Shown in pieces: positions 1 through 12,600 of a stretch of DNA of 64,000 nucleotides. Below the pieces are notes generated by a model. The model did no database searches, was not told where the DNA came from, and saw nothing but the letters and a program-made list of their open reading frames with translations. The translations under genes and the position numbers were made by a program. Within the stretch, counting starts at the first letter, position 1, and every line of letters starts with the position of its first letter. Origin of the DNA: Sweltsa coloradensis (taxonomy: Eukaryota > Arthropoda > Insecta > Plecoptera > Chloroperlidae); contig JAMZAV010000094.1 of the NCBI GenBank assembly GCA_024449915.1, forward strand, positions 124,001-188,000, written 5' to 3'.

Positions 1-307
1 TGAGTATTCACAGGCCTAGGCCTAGACACAATCGATGGCCAGACATAGGCCTACATTTAGGTTAGCCTACCTAGGTGGCACGCGAGTAGGCCTAGGGCTT
101 GTATCATAGGGTCAAAGTATAGGCTAGGCCTATTTTGTTTGAGATTCATTGGTAGGTACTTGGGTGTTTGCAGAGGCTGAGTGAGGAAGAACTAAGATAT
201 TATTAGGAGGGTGGTTTAGGTCGAAAGTCCTTTTTGGGCGCAAATTGTTCACTGGCCCAGATGTAAACCATGCCCTGCTGAATAATCTTGTCAAGATTGT
301 AGTGTAA
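1..307. other. 5' flank, nothing recognised
   Basis: Only scattered TAGGCCTA palindromes are visible. The short minus-strand reading frame at 130-321 has no recognisable content. Confidence 0.4.
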
Positions 308-1229
308 AGGCCGATGCACAATTGCCTGTTAACGATAACGTTACCGTTAACGATAACGGGAAGAAAGTTGAATCACACGTTAACTTACGACTTGATGCAC
401 AATAAAGCTTCCCGTTGCCGGTCGTTCCCGTATCCCAGCAACGACAACGGGAACATCACCAAGTTTTAACTTTCCGTAACGTTCCCGTAGGTACCGTACG
501 TTACCGGAACCAATCGGAATCAAGATGTGCACGTCCTAAAACATTTTATCAGAGTCTGATTGATGGTTTATACGCGAGTAATATGTGAAATAAATTAAAT
601 ACAAATATGCGGAATAACAAAATAACAAAATATAATAATAACACTTATTATTTGATTTCTTCCCGTCAGTTTGCTTCACGGGCTGTTGTGCATCGAAGCC
701 CTTAACGTTAGTGTCTTCCTGTTAAAATCCCAAGAAAGTAGGTCTATAACATGTTGAGACATCTGTTATGTGTATTTATATTGTAAATAATCTATAAATG
801 TTAGTTGTTAGACTTTATCACTTTTAAATGTATTGACATGCACCATGTGAATTAAGAAGGTTATACTATGGAGGAATGGACAGTATCTATTGATGGATGT
901 AACCTCTGAAGTCAGTTGATATTGGGCAGCAATCAAGAATGTTATTCTTGATTGTGTGTCTTGACTGTGTTTGTAGGAATATTCTATATATGGTATCTGT
1001 TGATGGATGTAGTGTTTCAATTAAGTTGATATTGTATAGCTACTAAGTTCAATTATGTACTGTACTGTTACTTAAACTGTAATGTTATTTTTAACTTTTA
1101 TATTTTACAAATGTATTGACGTGCATTACACAATCAGAAATTGTAATATGATGCAAGACTAAATAAATAAATAAAATAAATTCTCGTTGTCGTTCCCGTT
1201 CTCGTTCCCGGGCAATTGTGCATCGGCCT
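308..1229. mobile_element. PIF/Harbinger-type non-autonomous element
   Basis: Terminal inverted repeats AGGCCGATGCACAATTGCC and GGCAATTGTGCATCGGCCT are flanked by TAA at 305-307 and 1230-1232, the 3 bp TWA-type TSD of the Harbinger superfamily. A second, inner inverted pair (TTGATGCACAATAAAG near 391, GTTGTGCATCG near 683) suggests one element inside another. AACGTTACCGTTAACG palindromes lie at the left end. No transposase is seen. Confidence 0.75.
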
Positions 1230-1989
1230 TAAGATCTTGTCAAATTCTTGCGACTATCTTGACAAGGATATAGGGGACCCCCCAAAAAATTTAGCTCAGG
1301 TGTTTTCCTACTTGACTTGTGAAGAATCACTCAGCGGACCGGAATTACTTTGGAAGGTAATTTAAACGATTGAGCGGTGTTACCTACCTGGTCTGTGGAG
1401 TGTCTTAATTCGGCGCACATTATTTGGGTTTGTACTTTGTTTTTGCCTTATTGGTCATTCAAAATGTTTGTGTTGATTGACATACTAATGTTGATGTTTA
1501 CGTTGTGAGAGAGTGAGTTGTAGGCCTATTGTATGTCGGCGAGGTGGGGGAATGACGTTTTCAGTGCTGCCAACTAAAGCCTTTGAATTTTTTTGGGGTT
1601 GACTAGTTTTCTTGAGTTAGCGATTCATTGGAATGAGGTGTGTGTTCGTGTGTGTGTGGTTTTGTTGTTGGGTTTGAGTAGGGGTCCAGGGTCAGAGCCC
1701 CTGTGTGGGTTGGGGGGGGGGGGGCAACACCCCCCATTCAGTTGTGCATTAAATTTCATTTTGGAATTCATAGTACCCTACTAGTTGATAGCACTGATTT
1801 AGGCTGGATTTGAGTTCGAAGATGGCGGCGCGGCGTGTGGAGGTGATGGTGGTTCAATTAAATTTTTATTCAGATACGTTAAACAAATACAAGTAAATGT
1901 TAAACAAAGACAATCTGTGAAGATTGTGTCACCTTATTTACACAATTATAACAATATCATAATAATAACAATAAAATAGTATTTTGTAT
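1230..1989. other. Intergenic, unassigned
   Basis: Contains a CAAGATCTTG-like motif cluster just after the element, a poly-G run at about 1712-1723, and a short GACCCCCC..TTTAGCTCAGGTG stretch near 1275 resembling the Helitron-like element at 45.9 kb. No gene seen. Confidence 0.4.
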
Positions 1990-2340
1990 TATTTGGATTA
2001 AGGACGCGTTAACCGTTGGATCATAATGCACCATTCTAGCCTAAGGGAGAAGGGGACCATGCTGGTTCTACCAGCCACGGATAAGGGTAGGAAGGGGGGT
2101 TTCTCACGTCGCGGTCGTCATCGTCTTTTCATCGTTCGTTGTGTCATTGTCATCGTCGTCGGGAGGTCGTCAAGGGAAGGGGAGGCGTCCCCGACAACGA
2201 TTGCCAGAGCTCGCCTCTAGTTTCGGGGAGTAATATACTCCCCTCTTACTAGCTGATGTTTGCGAGGTAGACTTTTTCTCTTAAATAGCCTTTTACAATT
2301 AGCAGAGCCATGCTCTGGGCCAATTCTACCCCGGGCGGCC
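1990..2340. repeat. Interspersed repeat, GTCGTC-rich
   Basis: Shares long stretches with 42340-42680 (GACGCGTYAACCGTTGG, CATAATGCACCA, CAGCTGATGTTTGCGAGGT-like, AGCAGAGCCATGCTCTGGGC) and more weakly with 30295-30540 and, inverted, 41850-42110. Those copies lie inside Helitron-like elements, so this is probably a detached piece of that family. Its reading frame is a product of the repeat, not a gene. Confidence 0.6.
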
Positions 2341-2824
2341 GGGCCCAGAATAAGATTAAATTCAGTGACTTGTTATTAGGTATTTGTTATGTGTTGTTAG
2401 TGTCTGTTGTTTTGTGTTTTATTTTGTAATCACTTGAGTGCGCCTGTTTAAAAATCATTTAAAACTAGGTACTCTGTTATGGTTGTTTTAGTGTTTATTC
2501 AACAACAAAAAAGGATTAAAAACATCCCTGAGTAACCCTTCACTTTTACCCAATTTCGATACACACTATGCTGCCTTATTAGATGTTTATTTGTGGCTTG
2601 TTAACTCATTGAGCCATGAGTTGATTTTGCTTATTTTGCCCGTACGGAAGCAGTTAAAGCCGTATTACGGGGGATGGCACCCCGCCGCACCCTGCCTACG
2701 GGTCGAAATCGCATGAATGCACAAAATTAAAGGCCTAAGCCTATTGTTTTTAGTTCATATGCTTTGCTTTTCTAGTTAATATTCCCGCCAGCCCTAGGCC
2801 TAATCCTACTTGTGTCATCGTCTT
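2341..2824. other. Intergenic, nothing recognised
   Basis: No coding exon, terminal repeat or RNA gene seen. Confidence 0.4.
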
Positions 2825-3729
2825 ATTAAACAAGTGAGCGCAGCGAACGGAGTGATCTCCTCCATTCGACTTAAACGGCCCTTATTGTTTTTCTGCGTGC
2901 GTGCGTGTGTGTGTGTGCGTGCGTGTGTGTACGTTGAAAATCAGCCGAATCGCTGAACAGATTGCGCTGAAATTTTAAACAGACATCCGGTACGAGTTTA
3001 TTGAGAACTGCTAGCAAAATCAGGTAGGCCTAGATCCATTGCGATTTAAACCTACAAGAAATAATAAATTGAAAAATAGGCTTCCAATGTTTAGAAATTA
3101 TTTTAACTACAATGGTTTAGATTTTGAAAAGATATTTTTTGTTTGTTATTTACCTGGCTGTGAAATGCCGTGTCCATGCAAGGTCTGTCGAATGTTGCAC
3201 GTCAAGGTACCCCCAAATTCAGCTCGTAGATTGAGTAAACCTTGCAATATTTTACATACACTGTTCTAGTTACGGCATCACAGTATCACAGCTGCTAATT
3301 AAATACAATTACGTAATTTCGTACTGCTTTATTTTCCCGACCGGGTTTGTCCAGATGATGGCATGGACTACACTGCGTATATGCATTCAAAAACGTTTCT
3401 AATTTTTAAACCAGAAATTACAAATCTGTTTCCCACCAGGGATTGAACCACGCCTCCATATTCGGTTATTAAAGGGCGCTTTTAGTCACTAGATCGGGAA
3501 CTGCCAAAGCCTGTTAGAGAGTGGCGAGTCTGTGAGTACCCGGGAACTTTGCTTAGAGATATTCATTCTATAAATATTAGTTTTAAGTTAGTTGTATCGG
3601 CGCGTCACGTAAGCCTATGCGCCCTAGCCTATGAGGCTAAAGCTAAGGTAGGGGGAAGAAAGTAATGTTACCGGGTACTCAACACATGGCTCACTTACTC
3701 GTTTAACAACGACTTTGGCGTTTTCCTAG
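2825..3729 (+). mobile_element. Helitron-like element, subfamily 1
   Basis: Begins AAGTGAGCGCAGCGAACGG, then a GTGCGTGC/GT microsatellite (about 2896-2931), then the conserved GCTGAAATTTTAAACAGACA block. A minus-strand tRNA-like segment with an A/B-box pair lies at about 3430-3495. It ends with an inverted 3' module, GCTCACTTACTCGTTTAAC, a short hairpin (AACG..CGTT) and CTAG at 3726-3729. Same plan as the copy at 47154-48627, about 80-90 percent alike by eye. Confidence 0.6.
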
Positions 3730-4599
3730 TTTTATCTTGGTTAGAAGTAGGCCTACTCGATAGTCTTCATCCACATCATTATTATCGCTTGCATCATTTG
3801 CAAGCTAATCAACAACACTTCCTGAATCCCACAATATATCACGCTCATTGGAAGTTCAGCACAATCGCCTTCAGATTCGCCATCTCGTAACATTCAGGAG
3901 CTTTTGCTTTACGTCAGTTTTACGAAGTAAACAACAGCTGAGAAGCCTATTTCTGTTACGGCGCACCGCATTGACAATTTGTAGGCCTTCATATTATTTG
4001 TAGTCGTCTGTGAAATGGCCGTGTTCGAGAATTTATCGAGGAAAAAACTCAACCACGTCGGTAAAAGAGTCAGCCTCCATATAGTGCTGCTATCTGTGTG
4101 AGATTGACTGAACTACGCCGGTTTGGCGCGAATTCAAAGACGAACGGAACGGACACGGAATTGTTCCGTATGTCGGTTTTGGGCCAGACTCGTGGAATAC
4201 GGAATGGTTCCGTAAGTCAGCTCCAATGGGTTAATCAAGGCCCTGTGAACATAAAGCAAGTAGGCATGCCTGCAGTGCAGGCTAGGGCAAACACAGGCCT
4301 AGCCCTATAGTGCATTGCAAGGCATAAGACTTTTAGTCAACTGTCACCTAGCCCTACTACATTTAGTGGTTGTAAATACTCATAGTTAGAGGCCTGTACA
4401 AGACGGTGGCAGCTATCTGTAGCTATTTATGTGTATGTGGCCTTTGCCTATATCAAATAGTATAGACTAGGTCTATTGATCAACTGTCTACTACTCATGT
4501 TCAAAATAAACTGAAACAATGAGAGAACAAATGTAGGCTTGGCTTGTTTGCTGTCATAACTGTTTGATGAGGTTCAAGATGCTAACACTAGGTGGCACT
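3730..4599. other. Intergenic, nothing firm
   Basis: Holds a paired motif ACGGAATTGTTCCGTA / ACGGAATGGTTCCGTA (about 4155-4215). No exon or transposon end was identified. Confidence 0.35.
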
Positions 4600-4835
4600 T
4601 AAGTTTGAAATCTTACAAGATCTTGTTTTAAATCCAAGATCTTGGTAAGACATAGACAAGATCTTTTTTGTAGGCTATCTTGTTTCTAACCAAGTTCTTG
4701 ACAAGAAACAAGTCCTTGGCAAGATCTTGACCAGGTCTTGTAAAATCCAAGATATTCATAAGATCTTGTTTTAAACCAGGTTCTTGACTAGATCTAACCA
4801 TAAACAAGTTCTTGGCAAGATCTTTCAAGTTTTTG
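4600..4835. repeat. Degenerate minisatellite of CAAGATCTTG palindromes
   Basis: AAGATCTTG-type words recur about every 15-35 bases (AAGATCTTGTTTTA, CAAGTTCTTGAC, CAAGATCTTGACCAGG). The same word occurs at 1231. Because the unit is palindromic, reading frames open on both strands; they are not genes. Confidence 0.7.
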
Positions 4836-5204
4836 TCAGAATTTTTCATCAGGGCGGGCAGCCGGGCCTACAAACTCCTTTTTGGGTGAAAGTATACCCA
4901 GGACCGGTATTAACCCAAAATGTATACCTAACAGCAAGTCATTCACTAGGAAGGGTCAGCTATGCAGTTCTCGACCATCACTTATTCTCAACCACCCTAA
5001 CGCGCGTCACTTGTTTATTAATAGTCAGCATTTACATCCCTAGTCTTGGGGGTTGTTCACAAAAGAGCTGAGTTTTTTAAATTTTTTTTTCTTAAATAAA
5101 CTGTATTGCATCATAAGGCTACACAAACTTTGACTCTTTACAATTTTACGAAACATCGACTGTTTGTCTGTTATTGTGCATTAGTCCTAATTAATTATTC
5201 AATA

Positions 5205-5320
5205 GGTGACTGAAGTTGTGCATGGTGCCCCTGTTCTCAGTCTGGAGGGGCTGGGGGGGGAGGTGACTGAAGTTGTGCATGGTGCCCCTGTTCTCAGTCT
5301 GGAGGGGTTGGGTGGGCTGC
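5205..5320. repeat. Direct tandem duplication of about 57 bp
   Basis: GTGACTGAAGTTGTGCATGG followed by TGCCCCTGTTCTCAGTCTGG occurs twice in tandem with almost no change, separated by a G-run. Confidence 0.85.
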
Positions 5321-5409
5321 TCTGGCACCAAAGCGTTCCTATTGTGAGGCCTCCGGAACTGCACTACTTGACAAATTTTTGAGTAGGCCTAGGCTAGGCA
5401 ATGTTTTAA

Positions 5410-6225
5410 CTAGGAAGCTTCGCACACCTTTTTTCAGGCGCGTTGTTGGATGAGCGTATGTTTTTTTAAACAAAAAAAGCGTAAAATTGCGATTTTTATG
5501 AGTAATTATTTTTCGATTGCACTCAAATTTCACCCAAATATATAAATTCATAAAATTAAGGTTCTATGAAAATATCATTACAGTCGGATAAAGCATGTAC
5601 ATAGGTGTTAGGCCTATAAGTCGAAGAAATTTTTTTAAACAAAGAAAGTGTAAAATTGCGATTTTCATGAGAAATTATTTTTTGATCGCGCTCAAATTTC
5701 ACACCAATATAATATAAATTCATAAAATTAAGGTTCTGTGAAAAAATCATTTCAATCAGATAAAGCATGTAGGTGTTATAAGTCGAAGAATGTTTTAAAA
5801 ATTAAAAAAAAATCGTAAAATTGCGATTTTTGTAAGAAATAATTTTTAGATTGCGCTCAAATTTCACTCGAATATATTAATTCATAAAATTAAGGTTCTG
5901 TGAAAAAATCATTACAATCGGATAAAGCATGTAGGCCCTAGGTGTTATAAGTCAAAGAATGTTTGTAAAAATTGAAAAAAATCGTAAAATTGCGATTTTA
6001 ATAGAAATAATTTTTCTATTGCGCTCTAAAACGTGGCAGTTCTAAGTTCAGAGATTTCGAAGGCCTCCAGAAAATTTCATCGCAATTGGAGTATCGGTTT
6101 AGCCGGAATCGTGTTAACAAACAGACAAAAATACAAAAAAAGAAAAAAACATTCCGGATTTTTTTCTCCAGTGTAGTGAAATGGAATCTTCGCTTCGCTC
6201 GCTACGCTCATCCAAAAACATATAA
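5410..6225 (-). mobile_element. Helitron-like element with tandem core, subfamily 2
   Basis: On the minus strand: GGATGAGCG box (6205-6213 on +), A/T-rich microsatellite region, CCGGCTAAACCGATACTCC block, then about 3.5 units of a 165-169 bp tandem repeat (the word GTAAAATTGCG starts at 5481, 5650, 5815 and 5984), the inverted box CGCTCATCC (5448-5456), hairpin, and CTAG at 5410-5413. A second copy with fewer units is at 59677-60134. No open reading frame of transposase size. Confidence 0.65.
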
Positions 6226-6459
6226 TCTTCCATTTTTTTGCGTTTCAGCATATTTCATTTACGTTACCTTAAAATTGATTATTGAAACATTTTCTACTAA
6301 ACCAAAAAAATGAGTATTATGACGGGCGAGCCACCAGGCCTGAGGCTAAAGAGGACACTGCTAGCTACTATAGCCTAGCCTACGTGCCTAGTTCTAACTG
6401 AGGTTCAACTGGGCCTTATTTTATTTTAATGGTATTGTTTGTTCACTGTTTTCTTATAG

Positions 6460-6492
6460 CTTAGAGAATACTTTCACTGACAAGCTTGCGAG
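6460..6492 (+). other. Candidate 5' UTR part of ELYS exon 1
   Basis: A pyrimidine-rich acceptor (TTTTCTTATAG, AG at 6458-6459) lies 33 bases before the ATG, so this exon may be joined to an untranslated exon further upstream, which I could not find. An in-frame TGA at 6478-6480 supports 6493 as the true start. Alternatively transcription starts nearby and the AG is chance. Confidence 0.4.
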
Positions 6493-6646
6493 ATGGGTGA
6501 CCAAAGTCAAAGTCTTCCGATCTCCATTGTAAATGAGTTTACGTTTCCTTCGTCGGTGACGAAGATTGGGTGTCCCACAGGATGCTTTGAAGATAAAGAA
6601 GATGATTCTGACAAAATATACCCTATCCAAGGCAGACTTTTCAAGT
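6493..6646 (+). CDS. AHCTF1: ELYS exon 1 (start codon, residues 1-51)
   Basis: Starts at ATGGGTGACCAAAG, with G at -3 and G at +4 and an in-frame stop five codons upstream. Encodes MGDQSQSLPISIV then FTFPSSVTKIG, and ends IQGRLFK, matching the short segment before the first propeller strand of vertebrate ELYS. The donor T|GTAAGT leaves phase 1, which joins exon 2 to give GRLFKSSTYAWLSWGP. Confidence 0.8.
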
Positions 6647-9600
6647 GTAAGTAACAAGCTTTCTGTAGGCCTACGTATCATTTTGTAGGGCCTAGGATTA
6701 TTTATTTAGGCAACTAGGCATAGGTCTTGCATTCTATAGGGCCTTCCTAGACATATAATTGCCAAATATACTCATGTGTTTGAGTACTTACTAGTACATT
6801 CAATGCATAGACTTACATATCTGCACAGGCATCCGCATACTATACATAGACTTTCACATTTTAAGTACGCTTACTTAGCGGTAGGTTGCTCAGAATTTCA
6901 GAAATTTTGTTTTTTTAGTTTTGGATGTGTGTAAAACTTAAAATATAGGTAGGCCTAGGCCTACTACCCCAGTAGCACAAGTAGGCATATCATTTTGATA
7001 CATTTGCGTGTGTAACACACATTCTTTCATGACACTGGTGCAAAACAGAACCCCAAAGCCTCTAAGTCATCCAGACAAAATTCTTGCTTTCCGCGCTAAA
7101 GCCCGGTTTCCCCTAGCTCATCCGACAGTCTCATCATTTAGGTTGGTCCTTCGTCTGTAATAAAGTCTTGAATGCTTTAAAAGAGTATCTTGTAATCCGT
7201 GCTTGCCACTTTCGAACACGTCCAAGATAGACACTAATGTACGGAAGTAACATGCTGAGCTGCAATTGGCTACTAGTATTTCCAGTGTTATTGTCCTATG
7301 CCCGACATTCATATATATATATTTTTTCTTGTGCGAAGTTGGCCTCTTTAACCATTCTTCTGTCTTGCTATCCAATATAAGACTGCCTCCTTTTCTATCC
7401 TGCTTTATTGCTTACTGCTTATTAGTACTTACAGCATTGGATATCATGATTTCGTAGCTTCCAACCACATTTTTCCACCAATCTGTTTTCAAAGCACTAG
7501 GCAATTATTATTCATACTTGGGCTAGGCCTAGGTTTAGGCCCTACTTCATTTTGTGTTCAGTTTGTGTTAAAATATTTCCCAGAAATGTTCCAATTTTCA
7601 GGAAATATTTCTGACAAACAAACATACTAGGGGCCTACCCTATGTCTGGCTAGAGGTGTGTTTGTGTGTGTGATTGGTTTTATTTTTCCCCCATTATTTT
7701 TAAAATGCAAACAGTGGTGTTAGGGCGTAGGTGTATGTTTTTATTTTATTTTCACATTAATTAAAAAGTTGAAATAGGCCTACATAGGGAATTCCAATAT
7801 GCACATAGGCCTAAGTCATCAGTCACCACTGTTTTTATCTCTTAGATATCACCTAGTGATTGCTCCTGTAGGTAGCCGTTTGTTGGAAAAAAAAATTGCA
7901 ACACCGTTGCTCAATTTGATCAGAATAAAGTACCTAGTCTTAATTTACAATTATTTTCGTGTATTGATTTTGTTCAGCATGTTTTTATTGGCAAGTTTAG
8001 AGTGAAGAGTGATGATGAGTGGAAATAATAGACCATTTTTAGAATTAATTGCGCATGCGCGCTCCGTTGCAAAGCATTACGGGAGACAGGGCATTTTTGT
8101 ACTAAAAGCCATATGCTTGGGCGCGTGGTGGTCTGCACTGACTGTGCTGGAAACGCAGTACCTGTACGCCACACACCCGAGCATATGGCATTTAGCGTGT
8201 AAATGCCCTTTCTCCCGTAATGCTGTGCGCGCGCGACATAGCTGGTAGCTGGTGTTTTGAAAATTGTCTATTTTGTTAGTGAGACAGCAAAGAAAAAAAT
8301 ATGTTTTTATTAAAGGAATTATCTTGGTAGCACTTCATAGCATATCTTGAACCATTCAATTTCACGGAAATAGATCTTAGATGCAGCTTGATCGGACATC
8401 TGGTTGCTTAGTAAATAGAGTTTTAAAATATCACTGCACGAAAACTAGTGGCCTAAAAATGACGTCACTGTACGGCCACTCATCGAGTCGACCCGAGCGT
8501 GTAGCCGGTCCGCGGCCGGCTCGCGTTACGAAGTACTCGGCTTTCAAGACCTAATCAGTCGATTTCTCGCAGCTGTGCGTTTCGTTTGTAGAGCACCAAT
8601 TATGATGAAGATGATGATATGATGATGATGATGAATTATTATCAGTTATGATGATTATGATCAAGTATAGCGAGTATACCACGTGCTTCTATTCCTTCGT
8701 ATGGATAGTGAACTCGCTTTGGAAGATACTTGAGTCTTTCTTTGTGGTAAGATTCTAAGGCACCTGTGTAAAACATGTTATTTTGTATGTCAAATTCATT
8801 GATATATGCGTTTTAGCAGTACGTTCATGCAGCAATATAATATTCATGTCGTGAATGTGTGATATGTGTGTTTGTGCGTGTTTGGGGGGGGGGGGGGGGG
8901 GTTGGCATCTCACCCTATCGTCATCTGTGTTTTCTTTATTAGAAATGATATGTATTTGTTTGAATACGAGTGCGTTGGTAAGTGCGTGGAAAGAAGTATC
9001 CTCAAGTATCGCATAACTTATCACGTATACAACACAGATTGTGCGCTGGGTGTTTACGACCGCTCAGATAAATGTGAGTGCATGCTTGTGTCATGTACAG
9101 TCGTGTTAGGAAGGTTCTATTTCTAATGTGATTGTCTGCTAGATGGTTTGGGGCTTAAGTTGGGTGAAACTCGCGCACAACGCTCTTGTATAAAGAATGA
9201 CTGTTTATTATCATTGATTTTGAATGATTATTCTACATATGATGGTTATTGCATATACATGCATTTGCTCACAATATTAGGACGAAATGTGCACGGAAAA
9301 ATATAAAATAAATATTTTTTATGAAAAATAAAGACAAGTATGACAATAGTTGCTGGTATGCTTATGATAACTTATCACAGTTTGGAAACCGATGAAATGA
9401 TAGCTGTTTGTGTAATTTATTTTCTATTATTATTTTTATATTCACCTGCACTTGATCACCATTTTATATTTAGACTAACATACACCATTATAATATAGCA
9501 TCGATATTATTACACTATTACTTCAGCTGATGCACATTCTTTCACCGCACTATTGATGATGAAACTATGCTGCAATGTTATCTCTTTATGCGGGGCGGGG

Positions 9601-12600
9601 GACCGAGCGCGCATACGAAGCTCAAGTCAGCCAGCGAGCCGGGCGTACAATGACGTCATTCCACGTTCGGCCGGAAAACCACTAAAATCGCTGCCGAGCG
9701 CAGCAGAATTTTTTGGGATTTTTTCCCTTTTAACCAACGTTCTAAAACATCAACACCTTTAACATATTAAAAGTTTTTCCAAGTTGATATACCGACTTTA
9801 AACAAATAAGGTTTCATTTGTTGTTCTTTACATTTGGCGGTGTATGGTTTTAATTTTTTAATGCCATTTAGGCCTAGCGGCGTTATTTCGGTTTTATTAA
9901 ATTAAACCTAAATCACACCTCTACCAATGCCTGAAGCCTGCCTAGTGGTAATTTTTACATTTTAGGTACCTAAGTATACATTCAAGTTGAATGCTTCTGT
10001 TGCAGCCTCTACCTATGCCTGGCTCAGCTGGGGCCCCAACCTTGAGGTGATCAAGACTAGCACTGGTCTAAAGGTTGCCAGTTGCATCTTCGACGGTGGG
10101 CTCAACGCTAATCCGGTTATCACGTGCGTTGCTGAGCTATTGCCTAGCGATGGCTGCGTTGCACAACTGGCTGTTGGAATACAATGTGAAGACGATGCTG
10201 GATTAGTGTGCATTTATGAAGCGATATCGGGGAACCCCAGGATAATAAGGACTATTCAAATGCCTGAGAAGGTGAGTGGGTCTGTGGCAAGAGGCGGGAA
10301 ATTTAGGATGTTAATAGTCTTTTAGTAGGTCTAGGTAGGTAGGGCCTAGGCCTAATGATGGTGATGGTGATGTTGATCGCTCAATCTTGATATTTGCTCG
10401 ATCTCGAGTCTCGCTTGCTCTCGAATATCGCTCAAAATTCAAGCAGGAATTATCATTTCTGCTCGATCTCGCTCAAATTTTAATATCACTGCTTGCACAG
10501 CCCTAATGAATGCATTACTGTAACCCCTACTCCACAGGTTCTAAGTATCTGCGTTGTTTCCCCTGGTATCACATCTAACAATGCCTCACCGCTCTGCCCG
10601 CTCCTCTGCTCCATGGACGGTGTGCTGGCGGTCGGCCTGGCTGGAGCCAAGGTCATCCTGTTGGACTTAAAGCGTACAGCGAGACAGTATCCGCATGAAA
10701 TGACGCACCAGCTGGTCTCGTTGTCGGCTGGAGACTCGCTGGCAGAAAAGCAGAGCTTGGCGGCTCGCACTGGGGACCACCTGTCGCTTCTTCTCAACTG
10801 TGAGTAGGCCTACGGCATTCATGCATCTAGAGCTGGGTCAATTAAACGTTTAAACATCCCTGGCTTAAACATTTGATGATTTTCTTGGAGGATTTAATGG
10901 TAAAAAATTAACTGAATTGGAATTGACATAGAATGATCTAGGCTAGAGAAATGAAAATGTAGGCCTACCTAGTATCAGGAGGTCATTTGGCTTCTTTAGC
11001 CTATTAGGGCTTACCTACTGTATTGCAAGTATGCTTACGTTTTTTTTACATTCATTCCTAGGTAGGGATGGAAAAAAGCGTTTTGTTTCCTAAATGTTTA
11101 ACCCATTGAAAATTTTTACGTGAAACGTTTTTAAGCCCTAATTAAAATTAAATAATTTTTTTTGGCGGAGGCCCAGGTTTACAACAAAAATTGTAATTTT
11201 GTAGGGGAGAGTGGGAAGGTTTGAGCCGTGGGAGGTATGAGCCAGTGAAGGTTTTAGCTTATCAGTTGATATTATGAAGAAAAAGTCAGAATAGCAGAAT
11301 AGGCTATTTGCATGACAAATTTTTATGCTTTTTCCAAGTAGCTCTTTGAGTCTTTTGATTTTATTGGTATTAAAAAAAAGTTAGTTAAAAAAAATTAAAA
11401 TGAATTTTATAAAAAATAAATAAAGATCCTGCTTTAAAAACGGTGGTTTGACCTTGAGCTATAGCTGTGACGTACTAAGATACGTTTGGTCCTGTCGATA
11501 CCTAACACCTGCAGCTAAGTATACGTATCTAGAGGACCGTGGTACTAGTTACAACAACAACAACAACAACAAAAACATGCCCGGGGCCAATTAAATACAC
11601 AAAGCCCGACGCAAAATCTAGTAGCTAGGGCATAGACTACCATACATTAATTATGTATTAATATGTTTTATATTTTATGTATTATAATTATTTGAGTGGC
11701 TTTGTGAAATACTTGGTTTGAGAAACATAACTGAAATACGCGGCTGCAGCAAGAGTTGTGACTGTGTGAATGTGGACGCTGGCAAATCTTTAATAGTAGC
11801 GCGAGTGCTGGGAGAGGGGGACGAGACGGACGATGACCCAGCATGCGGAGACAGGTCCCCTCTCAGTCTCATCCCATGAAATGTATCTTAAATTGCGGTT
11901 TATGTTTATGTTTTGATTAAATTTTTTTGAAAAATACTAAAAATCTTAGAAAAAATTTGAAATTTGAATTAACTGCCTATACCCTAATGACTTAATTTTG
12001 AAACTTGAAACTTGGTCTGGAATGGGTTAATGTATATTGTATATGATACTGTTTCAGCGGATGCATTCACGAGTACTCGCTACTCACTATTGTCACCAGA
12101 TGGCACCAACATACACACAATGTCCAAGCAAAAGGTGTGCGTAACTGCACTTCTGTACGTTCCACAGATAGCAAGTCTAGTTATTGGCTTCAACTTTGGG
12201 TGTTTCCAGATATGGAACCTTTCTTCTCTCCACCTAGAGTGAGTTGACCGTCTCGTCTAATCTTTCTTACTGGTGCTGTTATTACTTATACCAAACTGTA
12301 TTTATTTATAGCCTATTGACACGAGAAATCTTTACACATTCTTGCCAAGATTATTTTAGATATTTGGTACTTAAACTGGGAACATGAATAAACATGTTTC
12401 AGTGGGGGAAAGGACCGAAAGGTACAGTTATTCATGAAATTGGCAAAGCATATAAATTACAAATGTTATCTTTGACAGTGCAATAGAGCCTAAACTTTAG
12501 AGTAGGACTAAAGCTTAAATTGTATTTATTTTTTAGCTATACCAGTGAATTCTTGGATGACCCTCTTCCAGTAAAATCACTTAGTTTCCAAGAGCCAAGT

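Noticed and set aside
2026..2220. Arginine-rich frame over the GTCGTC repeat
   Set aside because: Frame arises from a GTC/GAC-rich interspersed repeat found at several places; not a gene.
3039..3269. Repeated short frame with MPCPCKVCRMLHVKV, also at 48056
   Set aside because: It is present only because the repeat unit is copied. The third copy (47.5 kb) breaks the frame, and no known domain is visible.
9640..9665. CRE-type TGACGTCA as an ELYS promoter element
   Set aside because: It lies in intron 1 next to a GC-rich block that seems to be part of an inverted, transposon-like pair with 8460.
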